Part shown: positions 19,101 to 27,763 of the stretch, in pieces
How positions within the stretch are numbered: position 1 is the stretch's first letter
Layout of the letters: each line of letters begins with the position of its first letter
Assembly (NCBI GenBank): GCA_964019335.1
Contig: OZ025762.1
Coordinates: 124,001-188,000 of the forward strand
Direction: 5' to 3'
Origin: Diplonema japonicum
Lineage: Eukaryota; Euglenozoa; Diplonemea; Diplonemida; Diplonemidae
Length of the DNA: 64,000 bases
Notes under the pieces: model-generated
Seen by the model: the letters and a program-made list of their open reading frames with translations, nothing else
The model's database searches: none
Told to the model about the DNA's origin: nothing
Made by a program: the position numbers and the translations under genes

Positions 19101-21386
19101 CATGAAGTGTGTCGTCAGGAGGATGGTGCGCCCAGCACGTACTGTTTTCAGAAGGTCCCAGACAGCGCGTCTTGCCTGCACGTCCATCCCTGCCGTCGGC
19201 TCGTCGAGGATGATGAACTTGGGCCCACCCATGAGAGAGATCCCCACGCTGAGCTTCCGCTTCATCCCGCCCGACAGCGATGCAGAGTTCACGTCTTTCT
19301 TATCAGGCAGCTCCACCTTGTTTAAGATGTCATCGACCTGTTCCTCTAGCTCTGATGACGGGACACCTTTGATGCGCCCGTAGAACCGGAGATGCTCTGC
19401 GCACGTCATGTTGTCCCACAGGATGTTGTGCTGTGGGCACAGCCCGATGTCACGCCTCACTGCGCCGAGGTTGTCGACAATGGAGTTCCCGTACACACTC
19501 GCGTCGCCCGACGTGACGGGCAGCATTCCTGTCAGCATGTTGATCAAGGTTGTCTTTCCCGCCCCGTTGTGTCCCAGAAGGGCGAGGATCTGCCCCTCGT
19601 GCAGCGACAGGTTCACGTTGTTCACAGCCACCTTCTCTGACCCGAACTCCTTTCGGAGATTAACAATTTTAACCCTTTCCCTCGAAAGCAGCTCTTGGTC
19701 AGTGATTGTCTCAAGCTTGCTGCGGTCAAGCATCCCGTCTGCAGTGTCGAGCCTGTTGAAGGTCGCAGTCGAGTTGAACCAGTAAGGCGGCCAGCAGTAG
19801 TAGCACAGGGGCTTCTTCGCGCCCCATTCGCTCGGCAGCACCTGGTCCAACCACGCAGCAAGAATCAGATACAGAAATGTGTCGATCCAAAGGAAGGCCA
19901 AGGCTGTCGAAAAGGAGTAGCTGCCGTCCTTGGCGCTGCTCCATGACATGGGGTCGCCCTTCCCCGCTGCTTTGAACACCAGCTGCACCGCCTGGCTGAA
20001 GGCGTAGGTGCTGAACAATGAGAGTCCAGACTTCGTGGAAGAGGACGGGTTCGTGAGCACGAATGAAGGGATTGCGCTGAGCAGGTACACCATCGGGCTC
20101 ACAAGACTTGCGAGAGAAGCCTTCGAGAAGAATACCGAGAGCAAGATCCCAGCGGATGCCAGCGACAAGCAGTAGCTCCAGAACAGCAGGAAGATGATGC
20201 CGTAGTCGGTGTTGCTGAGGTACGAGGCCTTCACCACGACAGACAAAAGCAAGCCTGTAACTGACATCTGCATCATTGTTGTCATCAGCCAAGAGAGCTT
20301 GAAGGCAGGGGAGGAGAGGCCCATGATGAGCATCGCCTCGCGGATGCGGGCCTCCTTCTCACGAACAATGCTGGAGACGATCTGCGACATGGGGAAGAGG
20401 AAGGAGAGGGTCAGGATGATAGGAAAGAAGTCACCAGCGGTTTCGAGAAAGCTGTTTTGCTTATACCCCTGTATAGGCATCGGGATGACTGTCGAAGACT
20501 GATCATCTGATCCTGTAATGTTGGAGTTGATGAGGGTCTCGAGCGTCAGGAACCCCCCTCCGAGATACTGACGGAACTGTTTGTCAAGCCCGCGTTTCTC
20601 CGCCTCCTGCGTGCTGGTGGACGGTGTGCAGGTGCGGTTCATGCGGATGGAGTACTCCGCGGGGCCCTTGACCACGATCACGGCCCACATCTTTTGCGAG
20701 CCGTCTGTCTTTGCATAGTCGGTCGCCTCTTGCTCGCTTTTAAACGCAATCTTTGTGAACTGATACGTGTACGTCTTGCTCAACAGCATCGCGTCAAGCC
20801 TGTCCACGATACCTTGCTGCGCAGGGTCAGCGGGCACTATGCTGATGTTGGCTCCGGTTCCCATGGCAACGGCTAAATTATCACCCCAGCTGTCCCAACC
20901 AGGGATGTCAACGGTCTGACCGAAGTGGCGCCAGAGCGCGATTGTGTCGAAGCTTGGGATGGTTGTAGAATTCTCAACATAGAACCAACGGCCGAGGAGA
21001 TAAGCGAGCTCTCGAGTCTCCTCATCAGGGATGGACGAATTCAGGCAGAGGTCGCCCAAGCAGTGCCACGGCTTGGGAACATCCACGCATTCTGAATAAC
21101 CCACAGGCTCAGTGGCGCCCTTAAGCCGGCACATCCATGGCGTGAAATATTCATCAACATCGAAGTGGTTGTCGACAAAGCTCCTGTCATCCCACGTTAC
21201 GGACCCTGCTGCAAGGTATGCGGGTATCAGCATCGTCAGGAAGAGCGAAGGAAGTAGTATTTCTATTAGCGTGCCCACCCATCCCTTCAGCTTCAACCTG
21301 TAGTTTTTCACAGTCACAAAGCACACAGCTGACAGCACATTTGGTCTCGTGTACTCCCCCACCTTCACGCCCTCCTCTGCAGGCAT
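16179..21386 (-). CDS. Full-length ABCA-type ABC transporter
   Basis: A 1735-residue protein with two complete transporter halves, the size usual for ABCA proteins, which move lipids or related amphiphiles across membranes at ATP cost. Order: membrane segment near 40-60; large Cys-containing extracellular domain to about 310; membrane bundle about 315-555; first nucleotide-binding domain (Walker A GHNGAGKTT near 604, signature LSGGMKRKL near 702, Walker B FIILDEPTAGMD near 722); linker with a Ser/Pro/Arg-rich stretch near 885-910; second membrane half; second nucleotide-binding domain (GTNGAGKTT near 1408, LSGGNKRKT near 1506, ILLDEPTAGMD near 1530). All catalytic motifs are intact on both sides. 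The C-terminus is His/Gln-rich. A perfect 8-bp hairpin (21403-21423) and a 20-plus C/T tract lie in the 5' leader. The lipid substrate cannot be told from sequence. Confidence 0.96.
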   Translation of the reverse strand: MPAEEGVKVGEYTRPNVLSAVCFVTVKNYRLKLKGWVGTLIEILLPSLFLTMLIPAYLAAGSVTWDDRSFVDNHFDVDEYFTPWMCRLKGATEPVGYSECVDVPKPWHCLGDLCLNSSIPDEETRELAYLLGRWFYVENSTTIPSFDTIALWRHFGQTVDIPGWDSWGDNLAVAMGTGANISIVPADPAQQGIVDRLDAMLLSKTYTYQFTKIAFKSEQEATDYAKTDGSQKMWAVIVVKGPAEYSIRMNRTCTPSTSTQEAEKRGLDKQFRQYLGGGFLTLETLINSNITGSDDQSSTVIPMPIQGYKQNSFLETAGDFFPIILTLSFLFPMSQIVSSIVREKEARIREAMLIMGLSSPAFKLSWLMTTMMQMSVTGLLLSVVVKASYLSNTDYGIIFLLFWSYCLSLASAGILLSVFFSKASLASLVSPMVYLLSAIPSFVLTNPSSSTKSGLSLFSTYAFSQAVQLVFKAAGKGDPMSWSSAKDGSYSFSTALAFLWIDTFLYLILAAWLDQVLPSEWGAKKPLCYYCWPPYWFNSTATFNRLDTADGMLDRSKLETITDQELLSRERVKIVNLRKEFGSEKVAVNNVNLSLHEGQILALLGHNGAGKTTLINMLTGMLPVTSGDASVYGNSIVDNLGAVRRDIGLCPQHNILWDNMTCAEHLRFYGRIKGVPSSELEEQVDDILNKVELPDKKDVNSASLSGGMKRKLSVGISLMGGPKFIILDEPTAGMDVQARRAVWDLLKTVRAGRTILLTTHFMDEADLLGDSIAILHSGRVNCWGSSFFLKQKLGVGYNLTMELAPDSNVDTITATIKKEIDPLQGGNEQGVELLSSAGSELAYRVPMWGLSNFSNMFVQLEQNGSSLGVRSFGMSVTTLEEIFIKIAHDESDETSDNANRPPSPSPSPTAAARRGESQEAMRTLDIQPDERLQNVDLYKSQWRGLLAKRYTYSKRDKCTICFQLVLPVVIVAYTLGLAKLNTTDLDSVELYRYAEDSIFPVAPADSTYAVNQFEGITPVPDYFNTVENMSDWLLHRTDTKDTKCWQALYQPSADFNIPKTVFFNASNTHSLAISFNSLASSQYRQQTGSSSPIKLVNNPLPLSDFFKEQEKSMQAINTATNVMLPFCFIPANYVAFLVRERVSKSKHVQIVSGVRLSAYWLSNFTWDLAAFMVSTFITILMFFIFGRDEYVGDGSTFLATFLLFLFYGVTAIFASYYASFYFESATTGQNTVLLGNYFSGFALVMTIGILQIIESTKDVAKVLRFIFRVIPSFCLGDGILALAQLPANKNMGLTSDGPLAMDVVGWDIVFLCIMFPIFALLALAKDFPQIWYTLGVMKPPSEEDVHEMGVEMDDDVAAERNAVLAERPGDVVRVQKLRKVFSSANGRPPKVAVKEVTFGVKTDEIFAFLGTNGAGKTTCISMLAGDYTPTAGTASIKGYDVVTDAAEAKRELGYCPQFDALLDLLTPREHLKLYAALRGVPKERGEAMATGLMKILGLEEHQNTICKKLSGGNKRKTSIAISLIGGPSCILLDEPTAGMDPVARRGMWTALQLIGKGRCVVLTTHHLEEVEALAHRTAIMVDGSLQCLGTLSHLKHKFGGAYEIQVKVLPEKEAEVLEFFNATFPSSVLVEQTNHRLTYQLPAGQKLSKMFSIIQNAQKTLSIDDYSITETSLEQVFIAICKRFVNADAVGSPAHQQQQKQQHQVWSETIKAPPKSLPPQHPLINVVQPAPHGVL

Positions 21387-21784
21387 CTGCGGGATATGAG
21401 GCGTTAGAAGGTTCTCTTCTAACGGATTCGTTTTTAGTTTCTTTTAGTGTACACGGGATGGGAGGGGGGGGGGGGGGGGGGGGCTTGCTAAAGGGCTGAC
21501 GTACAGATTGAGAAAGTTGTTAAAAATAGAAAAAGAAGAAGAAAAAAAAGAGAAAAGAGAAGAAAAAAAAAAGGGGGAAACAAACATAAATTGAGCCTTT
21601 TTTTTTGTAACCATGGAACCTGTAGCTTTTGTAATCTTACAACTGTATCTATAAAACAAACAAAAAAAAAATGAAATTTGTACGTTTTCCTTTTTTTTCA
21701 AAAAAAGGAAAAAGAAAAACACAATAAGACGATCACTACAGCTAAAGCAAGGGTGCGATGAGAAGGCGATTTTCACACCATTCA
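21387..21784. other. Spacer and ABCA 5' leader
   Basis: Holds a long G run (about 21462-21483, a C tract on the coding strand) upstream of the ABCA start. It also holds a perfect inverted repeat gttagaag/cttctaac (21403-21410 and 21416-21423) only 17 bases from the ABCA start, and A/T runs. On the coding strand the last bases before the ATG are CCCGCAG, a possible splice acceptor abutting the start codon. Confidence 0.5.
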
Positions 21785-22726
21785 CTAAAAGAATTGAGAG
21801 AAGAGACTGAACCAGGAGCCAGAAACGGGGCGGGCTGGGGCGGCCGGTTGCAGCAGGTCTGCAAGAGACGTGTGTCCGTGGCGCCTCGCGAGGTCGGCGG
21901 GGCTTTCATTGTCATTGTTTGTAATGGTGATGAGGGTGCTGTCATGGCTGACCAGCACCCTCGCAGCCTCTGTACAGCCACTGCACGCTGCCAAATGCAG
22001 CGCTGTGTTACCATTCTGGGTGATCGCAAACACGTCAGCAAAGTCCTCTAAAAGAAGCTGCACGACGTCTACGTGGTTGCCAACTGCCGCAAGGTGGAGC
22101 GCAGCCATCTCGTTGTTCAGTGCAGTATGAACAGCGCCATGCTCCAGCAGCTCGCGTGCCACACTCGTTCGCCCGGTGCTGGCAGCAGTCCGTAGAACTG
22201 AATCAGCGTACATCTGGGGGAGCATTCCCACGTCACCAGGCAGGAAGCTGTCTAGAATCGCTTCGGTGCACTGCGGGAAGCCCTTTCCCTCAAGACCCGA
22301 TATCGCAGCTGATACCCCTTTGTACCACTGCGTGTCCTTCTCGCAAATTTCGCACAGCAGCTCAAATATCCTTGCGTATCTTGCATCGCTCGCATTGACC
22401 GAAGAAACCGGCAACGACTGGTGCATTTGGACACGCGCTGCAAAACCTTCCATGTTGCACCCCACCCACCCGAGGTCCTCCAGCTTCATTTTAACAGCAT
22501 GATTCTTGCTTACCACCGCCACCAGGCTGCTGCCGCTCTCCAAAGGGTGCTCGCACACCATGCTCGCATCGGCTAGTTCCAAACCCTCAAATGTCAAACT
22601 GAGAGCAGCTGCTTGTAATCCAGCTGATGCTGCCACATCCTCTTTCAGCTTGGCTATCGTGTTGCTGCCATCTGCCTCAACACTTACCACTCCTGAAGGA
22701 AGTTCTACCAGAAGACCAACAGACAT
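21785..22726 (-). CDS. Ubiquitin-like domain plus ankyrin repeats, protein 1
   Basis: A 313-residue protein. The frame is open further upstream, but the Met at 22726 begins the ubiquitin-like domain and lies after the stop of the next gene, so it is preferred. Residues 2-75 form a ubiquitin-like fold pattern (lysine/leucine-rich first helix, LTFEGLEL strand, HPLESGS turn, LVAVV last strand) without a terminal Gly-Gly. The shared post-domain helix follows (SKNHAVKMKLEDLGWVG). The middle is helical. Ankyrin repeats occupy about 190-300 (ALHLAAVGNHVDVVQLLLED is one). The C-terminus ends SWFSLFSQFF, hydrophobic and aromatic. Only 44 bases separate it from the stop of the upstream ankyrin gene. 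Probably a cytosolic adaptor; partner unknown. Confidence 0.85.
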   Translation of the reverse strand: MSVGLLVELPSGVVSVEADGSNTIAKLKEDVAASAGLQAAALSLTFEGLELADASMVCEHPLESGSSLVAVVSKNHAVKMKLEDLGWVGCNMEGFAARVQMHQSLPVSSVNASDARYARIFELLCEICEKDTQWYKGVSAAISGLEGKGFPQCTEAILDSFLPGDVGMLPQMYADSVLRTAASTGRTSVARELLEHGAVHTALNNEMAALHLAAVGNHVDVVQLLLEDFADVFAITQNGNTALHLAACSGCTEAARVLVSHDSTLITITNNDNESPADLARRHGHTSLADLLQPAAPARPVSGSWFSLFSQFF

Positions 22727-22770
22727 GGTGACCTGAATGGATACAGTACAGAGTAATATATTTTTTGCCA

Positions 22771-23712
22771 CTAAGATGGTAACGCGGGCAGTAAAGATTC
22801 CGCCCTTCTCTCGCGTGCTGCACGCACGAGGAGCTTCATAGCGCTCACAAAACCGCACTCCGCTGCAATGTATAGTGGGGTGCAGCCGTGCTTGTCCTTT
22901 ACGCTTGGGTCTTGCCTGTAAGTATAAACGAGGAGCTCAATCATGTTGGTGTGCCCTCCTAGTGCTGCGCTGTGGAGGCATGTCCAGCCGCGGGTCTTCA
23001 CACCGGGGTCCTGGTGATATATTTCAACGAGGAGCTTCATAACCCTGACGTGTCCATTTCTGGCTGCAACGTGCTGTAAGGTCATCCCGCTTTTTGTTGC
23101 GGCGCAAGGGCTGTACTTGCAGCAGCTGATGAGGAACCGCATGCTGTCCACGTGGCCGCAGTCGACGGCGCTGAACAAAGGCGTGTAGCCGTTGTTGATC
23201 GTGAGCCCGAGCCGTTCAGTGTAAGCGGCAACAAGCAACATGTTTGAGTCGACACCGTAGCCCCTGGCTGCGATGTGGAAACGCGTGCAATCGGCTTGTC
23301 TTTCGTGAGCAAGCTGTTTGTATGTTTTAGTGAACAGGCTCACGCATTCACCATGTGAACCCCATGCGGCGCAGTCTAACGGTGTCGTGCCACAACGTGC
23401 CTGCCTGCCAGGGTCCTCGTTGTACTCGTCGATAAGAAGCTGAACTGTATCAGCGTGACCGCCCAGAGCCGCGAAGTGGAGCGGGGTGAACCCACCGAGA
23501 TCGGCAACTCCTGGGGGCTGCCCGTAAGCATCGATAAGCAGCCTTATCACATCAACACGGCCTTCCAAAGACGCAACATGCAGGGGGGTTATCCCACTTC
23601 TGTCCCTCTCGCCAGGGTCATGCTCGTGGATATCGAGTAGAATGTGTATGGTCTCCGTGCATCCTTGCTGAGCAGCGTGGTGGATGGGCGCACGGTCGCT
23701 GTCGTCGCTCAT
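22771..23712 (-). CDS. Ankyrin-repeat protein without ubiquitin-like domain
   Basis: A 313-residue protein that is almost entirely ankyrin repeats: about nine units of 33-35 residues with the pattern GxTPLHxAAxxGH...LLIDxYxxDPG. The extra Tyr-x-x-Asp-Pro at the loop of many units is unusual for consensus ankyrin (where the loop reads GAD) and marks a lineage-specific expansion. Repeat 5 (QADCTRFHIAARGYGVDS) is degenerate. No signal peptide or membrane segment; probably cytosolic protein binding. It sits inside the ubiquitin-like/ankyrin cluster and may be a member that lost the head domain, or a separate lineage. Confidence 0.9.
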   Translation of the reverse strand: MSDDSDRAPIHHAAQQGCTETIHILLDIHEHDPGERDRSGITPLHVASLEGRVDVIRLLIDAYGQPPGVADLGGFTPLHFAALGGHADTVQLLIDEYNEDPGRQARCGTTPLDCAAWGSHGECVSLFTKTYKQLAHERQADCTRFHIAARGYGVDSNMLLVAAYTERLGLTINNGYTPLFSAVDCGHVDSMRFLISCCKYSPCAATKSGMTLQHVAARNGHVRVMKLLVEIYHQDPGVKTRGWTCLHSAALGGHTNMIELLVYTYRQDPSVKDKHGCTPLYIAAECGFVSAMKLLVRAARERRAESLLPALPS

Positions 23713-23825
23713 GTTCTCATCTCTGGTGAGGGTTGTATGGGTGTAGACGAATGTTTTTAGAACATTATAAAATGAAATGTGTAGGGGGAATAGAATAAAG
23801 AAAGAAAAAAAAGGGGGGGTGGTGG
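23713..23825 (-). promoter_or_regulatory. Putative trans-splice acceptor region for the ankyrin gene
   Basis: On the coding strand a nearly pure C/T stretch of about 40 bases (complement of 23782-23820) is followed by sequence ending CACCAGAG eight bases before the start codon. A pyrimidine tract, then AG, then a short leader is the expected trans-splicing layout. This is one of the clearest examples in the window. Confidence 0.45.
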
Positions 23826-23846
23826 TTTTGTGTTTTGGTGTGCTGT

Positions 23847-24107
23847 TTAGAAGAAGTCGTTCCCCACAGAGCTGGCATTGCCCTGCACGTTGTCACTGAT
23901 GGTAGCGTTGGCACCCATCCCGCCAGCTGCGGCGGCGGTGTCGAAGGCCCCACCACTGCGGAACTTGTACTTGCACATCCACCCGTAGTCAGAGTCGTTC
24001 ATACATGACCCGGCAATCCCAGCATAGGAGCCCCCCTTACCCCATGTGTCTACTTTCCCGCTGTACTGGAACTTGTTCCCTGTTTGCGGCCCTCCAACAA
24101 CAGGCAT
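23847..24107 (-). CDS. Small Gly/Ala/Asn-rich protein, 86 aa
   Basis: Not recognised. The 86 residues are rich in Gly, Ala, Asn, Ser and aromatic residues. There are two cysteines (SCMNDSDYGWMCKYKF) that could pair, no signal peptide, no membrane segment, and a C-terminal Asp-Phe-Phe. It is treated as real because it is free of overlap with other genes, lies on the coding strand of the cluster, has codon use like its neighbours, and its ATG is preceded by an A-rich leader with a C/T tract (complement of 24187-24212) upstream. Function cannot be inferred. Confidence 0.6.
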   Translation of the reverse strand: MPVVGGPQTGNKFQYSGKVDTWGKGGSYAGIAGSCMNDSDYGWMCKYKFRSGGAFDTAAAAGGMGANATISDNVQGNASSVGNDFF

Positions 24108-24916
24108 TTTCTTTTTTGGAGTGTGTGTAATTTATCCTGATTATTGATGGTGGTGCACCCACTACCGCATGGAATGACGCAAACAGGTGGAAGAAGGAAA
24201 AAAGAGGGTGGATGAGATGAGAGCGTGGGTGAGATGAGAGCAGAGAATAATAAAGCGCTGCACCAGATAACCTACATGGAAGAAGAACCGCAGAGAAAGA
24301 AGAAGCAGAACCCAAATAAGAATGTAGTCAATCTGGTCGAATAAAAAAAAAGGATCTCTCCCAAGCTCCAACAAACCCACAACTTTCAAAAGAAAGAGTG
24401 ATATCTGCAGAATCGGAATTAAGACCAGAGCTGCGTGTCATTAGCTTCAATTGTGCGAAATGGACGAACAGCGACGACTGATAGAAGAAGGCACGGAGAA
24501 ATATTTCAGTAGATGTAATATGCCTACAAGAATAAAGAGGAGCAAAAGGCGTTGCACGTGTGCTGAACACTTTTTCTCGTAGCTTTCCTTTGTGGGTTCC
24601 AGCTACTTCCAAACAGTATCGCGAGATCACCCACGTGATGCTTATCTTTACAAATAATAAATAATTGTTAGAACAAAAAAAAAAAAGAGAGAAAAAAAAA
24701 AAAAAACGCCCCGGGGGTGCGGTGTCTGGCATGAAATACCAGTACAGTGGGTGAGTTAAGAGAAAAATGAAAGAAAAAAAGAGGACGAAGGTTAACTTAA
24801 AACCCTCGTTTTTTTTTTTAAAGTAAACTTTTTTGTGTACTGCTTTTTACCCCCCCCCCCCTCTTTTTCTTTTCTTCTTCTCTAAGGATAGATTCGTTCT
24901 CACCTTTTAATACAAA
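24108..24916. other. Spacer containing a LINE endonuclease relic
   Basis: No intact gene. The left part is the leader region of the small 86-aa gene. The middle holds a decayed endonuclease reading frame on the plus strand. The right part (24670-24900) consists of A, T and C runs. Confidence 0.55.
24341..24664 (+). pseudogene. Decayed LINE apurinic-type endonuclease N-terminus
   Basis: One plus-strand frame stays in phase for about 100 codons, broken only by in-frame stops (two adjacent TGA TAG, then TAA). It reads ELRVISFNCAKW and, about 30 codons later, VDVICLQE. The Asn of the first block and the Glu of the second are the conserved metal-site residues that open the exonuclease-endonuclease-phosphatase domain of non-LTR retrotransposons. 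It is therefore the 5' coding end of a LINE, in the opposite orientation to all the genes. No matching downstream part remains. Confidence 0.6.
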
Positions 24917-26368
24917 TTATACTTCCCAACCAGTTCGAAGAGACGCAAAAATATCTGCGAACGAGGCCGCGACCGCCGCAGTAGGAAAAGTGATGCTAAC
25001 ACACTGCTGCCGACCCACAGGGGTATCTGCAAAGTTACTACCAGAGAGCGCCCACGTCTTGCTGCTCATACGCGGACGAACAAGGGGTGTGCACTCCGAC
25101 AAGTACGCGCAGAAGTATATCCTGTGACACGTCAGTTCCCTCCGGCGAACAAGCACCCTTGTGGTGTTCGTATTCCTGCACCTCATCATGTGCAGCTCCC
25201 CGATGGCCTTAACTTCCCAGCGACGCCCCCCTCCGTACCCAAAACACCATTCACGCAATTTTACATTAGACCCCCACACAGTCTCCTCATCACGTGTTGT
25301 GAAGACAGTAGCCTTTGTCGGATCAGGTACATACTTCAGAAGCACATTGGTAATGTCAACGTCGAACGTCTCGGCTATCTGTAGCGCAGTGTAGCCCGAA
25401 GCATCTGGCCTATCCGCATCCACCCCGTGTTTGAACAGAAGGGGTATGACATCCGTGTTCCGAAAGCCCACAGCAGCATGCAGGACCGTCATGCCGTTGG
25501 AGTCCAGCTTGTTCGAGTCAGCTCCGTAGTGGAAAAGCATTTTTGCAAAAGTGGTGTCCTTGTGCAACATGGCGTGGTGCAAGGGGTACCTCCCGGCAGA
25601 GCTTATGTTCGGGTCGCCTCCGAAGCTGAGGATTAAATTCGCGACCTCCAGCTCGCCCATCTCGACGGCGGTGTTCAAGGGACCTGATCTGTTCGGGTCA
25701 GCGTTGTGCTCCAGCATCAGACGTACGAGCGGAGCGCCGCATCGAAACCGCACAGCTAAGCACAATGGGTTCTCTGCTTCACCGTTAAGATCCACGTTGT
25801 GCTGGACCAGTAAAGAAGCGACCTGTGTGCCCCGCGTGCCCTTCCTCAGCATGGAGTGCAATAGTGAGCGAAGCTCGACGCGGTTCTCCATGTCGAGCTG
25901 TGTTAGGATGGTTTCGACACACTCGAAGAAGTTTGCCTCTGCAGCAACACGCAGCGCCATTGATTTTTTCGTAGAGGACCAGGGTATCTGTGCATCTACG
26001 ACAACTTGAATTAATTCCGCCAACGAGTTGTCATCGGTAGGGTGCTTGTTCATGGCGTATGTCATTCTTTTTAAATGTTCGAGTGTGTAGTCGACGGCGT
26101 TGTCCTGGATATTAGCTTCTTTTAAACGCCGCAAGGCTTTTGCTTTTTTAGTTAGCTGGACGTCAAGTGTGCTCATGTCTTCAAAGGGGCACCGGTGGGC
26201 CTCGCAGTCGTCGAGCAGCTCCTCGCCTTCGAACGACAGTGTGATGCTTTCCGCCTCCAAACCCGCCTCGGTTGCTATTTTCTGCCGCAGTTTTCTCATG
26301 GTATCCGTTCCCGCAACATCTATAGATATTTCCTCCCGAGAGGGGAGCATTGCCATAAGGGACAGCAT
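24917..26368 (-). CDS. Ubiquitin-like domain, ankyrin repeats and RanBP1-like domain
   Basis: A 483-residue protein from the ATG at 26368. Residues 2-75 are ubiquitin-like (ITLSFEGEELLDD, then CPFEDMSTLDVQL), followed by the family helix TKKAKALRRLKEANI. A helical linker leads to about six ankyrin repeats at roughly 165-350 (for example RYPLHHAMLHKDTTFAKMLF). The last 125 residues resemble a Ran-binding domain: an RRRELT strand equivalent to the MRR motif, then WALSGSNFAD in place of the usual W-x-x-x-DFAD, then VSITFPTAAVAASFADIF matching the final strand and helix. RanBP1-type domains bind Ran-GTP, so a role near nuclear transport or Ran-dependent localisation is plausible. Domain calls are by eye. 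Confidence 0.86.
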   Translation of the reverse strand: MLSLMAMLPSREEISIDVAGTDTMRKLRQKIATEAGLEAESITLSFEGEELLDDCEAHRCPFEDMSTLDVQLTKKAKALRRLKEANIQDNAVDYTLEHLKRMTYAMNKHPTDDNSLAELIQVVVDAQIPWSSTKKSMALRVAAEANFFECVETILTQLDMENRVELRSLLHSMLRKGTRGTQVASLLVQHNVDLNGEAENPLCLAVRFRCGAPLVRLMLEHNADPNRSGPLNTAVEMGELEVANLILSFGGDPNISSAGRYPLHHAMLHKDTTFAKMLFHYGADSNKLDSNGMTVLHAAVGFRNTDVIPLLFKHGVDADRPDASGYTALQIAETFDVDITNVLLKYVPDPTKATVFTTRDEETVWGSNVKLREWCFGYGGGRRWEVKAIGELHMMRCRNTNTTRVLVRRRELTCHRIYFCAYLSECTPLVRPRMSSKTWALSGSNFADTPVGRQQCVSITFPTAAVAASFADIFASLRTGWEV

Positions 26369-26626
26369 GGTGTTGAGGCAAACCAAACTGTTTTTTTTTT
26401 TCTTAAAAAAAAGGAAAGAAAGAAGATTTTGGTGAAGATAGGGGGTCGGGGGGGGGGGGGGAGAGAGAGTGGGAGGGGCGAAAATTAAAGAATAACCTTT
26501 CTCTAGGATAATTTCTTATTTTCTTTTTTGCTCGAATTGGGCTCAAATTTAAATTATAAAAAAAAAAAAAGAAATGTTTACTTCTCCAATACATAACTAG
26601 CTCGGAGGGAGGGAGTGAAAATAAAG

Positions 26627-27763
26627 TTAGATAGAACTTCTTGTTCTAATTATGGCCAGCCGTTTCGCGGCTGTCTGTTCCACCATCTCTCGCTCGGCAT
26701 CGGACCGCACGCACTGCAGAACCACCTCCAACTGCTCCACGGATCCTATCTTCACAGCGACCTCTTCAGGAACACCTTCGTTCAGCAGCTTCTTAAGGAT
26801 TTCCGGTGTGCTTTTTCTCCGTTGCAGCATTGTGCCTGCAAGCACTGCGGCCCCGCGAAGCTGCAATGGGAACTTGTCAATCAACACCCCGAGGTACCGT
26901 ATGCCCTGCTCGGAGAAATTCCGGTACTGGGTGATGTCAACAGGTGCTAGCAATTCGGTGCAATGGTTGAGAATGTCATCCACCCACTCCCATTTTGAAA
27001 ATACGACTGCCGTGAAGAATGCCTCTGAAGGAAAGTACTTATACCGTCGAATCCCACGCCTTACAATTCTACTTATCTGATGGCTTTCGGACACGCTGTG
27101 GTATCTGCGTATAAGCGTCCGCAAGACGAAGGATCTGGTCTCCTTCCCAGAAGGGTTCTCGAGGTAATACTGTACAAAACACTCTAGCTGGTCTGGAAGA
27201 CCAACCTTTAAGAGAACACAGGTAAAAGAGGGTGCGTCTTGACGGGCGGCGCCGAGTTCAACAAACCTCTTGAACAGTGCAGCGTCAGACAGCAACACGC
27301 TGGTGTTCAGTAGCAGCGGTGATGATTCCATGAGGAACCTGCTTGCAGAAGGATGCGAAAGAAGGTAATTCATTACCTTATCGGCCTTCAGCAGCCTCTT
27401 GTCGATCGCTATGTCTCTCACATTAAGCTTTTCGGCTTTGTCCAACATTTCCAACAGGAGCACATCGTTTTTCTCTATCACGTGCCACATGGGAAGATGC
27501 GGGTACGGGACGTGCGCGGCGATGTACCGCAACGCCACTTCTTTTTCGCTGAGCACTATGCATAGTTCGTCGCCTGCTCCCACACCCAGATCAGACACTT
27601 CTTCGGAATCCTTTATCGTGGTGCCTTCGAATTGGACTTCAAGTAGGTCGGCCTCCATTTCCATCAGCTGTCCCGCCTCACGCTTTATATCAGCCCCCAT
27701 GCATGATGGGCCGATCTCTATTATATGCCTCACCCCGTCAGAGGTTGCGAGCACCACCTCCAT
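26627..27763 (-). CDS. Ubiquitin-like domain plus degenerate helical repeats
   Basis: A 378-residue protein from the Met at 27763; an open frame further upstream is only Lys/Phe runs from homopolymers. Residues 1-76 are ubiquitin-like (LLEVQFEGTTIKDSEEV, then GDELCIVLSE), followed directly by the family helix SEKEVALRYIAAH. The rest is all-helical with weakly ankyrin-like spacing (for example DAALFKRFVELGAARQDAP) but no clear consensus repeat, so the scaffold has drifted. The start is preceded by CACAGAAAAAAG on the coding strand. Probably another adaptor of the cluster. Confidence 0.82.
   Translation of the reverse strand: MEVVLATSDGVRHIIEIGPSCMGADIKREAGQLMEMEADLLEVQFEGTTIKDSEEVSDLGVGAGDELCIVLSEKEVALRYIAAHVPYPHLPMWHVIEKNDVLLLEMLDKAEKLNVRDIAIDKRLLKADKVMNYLLSHPSASRFLMESSPLLLNTSVLLSDAALFKRFVELGAARQDAPSFTCVLLKVGLPDQLECFVQYYLENPSGKETRSFVLRTLIRRYHSVSESHQISRIVRRGIRRYKYFPSEAFFTAVVFSKWEWVDDILNHCTELLAPVDITQYRNFSEQGIRYLGVLIDKFPLQLRGAAVLAGTMLQRRKSTPEILKKLLNEGVPEEVAVKIGSVEQLEVVLQCVRSDAEREMVEQTAAKRLAIIRTRSSI

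Noticed and set aside
26369-26386. Upstream extension of the ubiquitin-like/RanBP1-like protein
   Set aside because: The extension begins at a TTG codon. The first ATG is at 26368 and starts directly at the ubiquitin-like domain.
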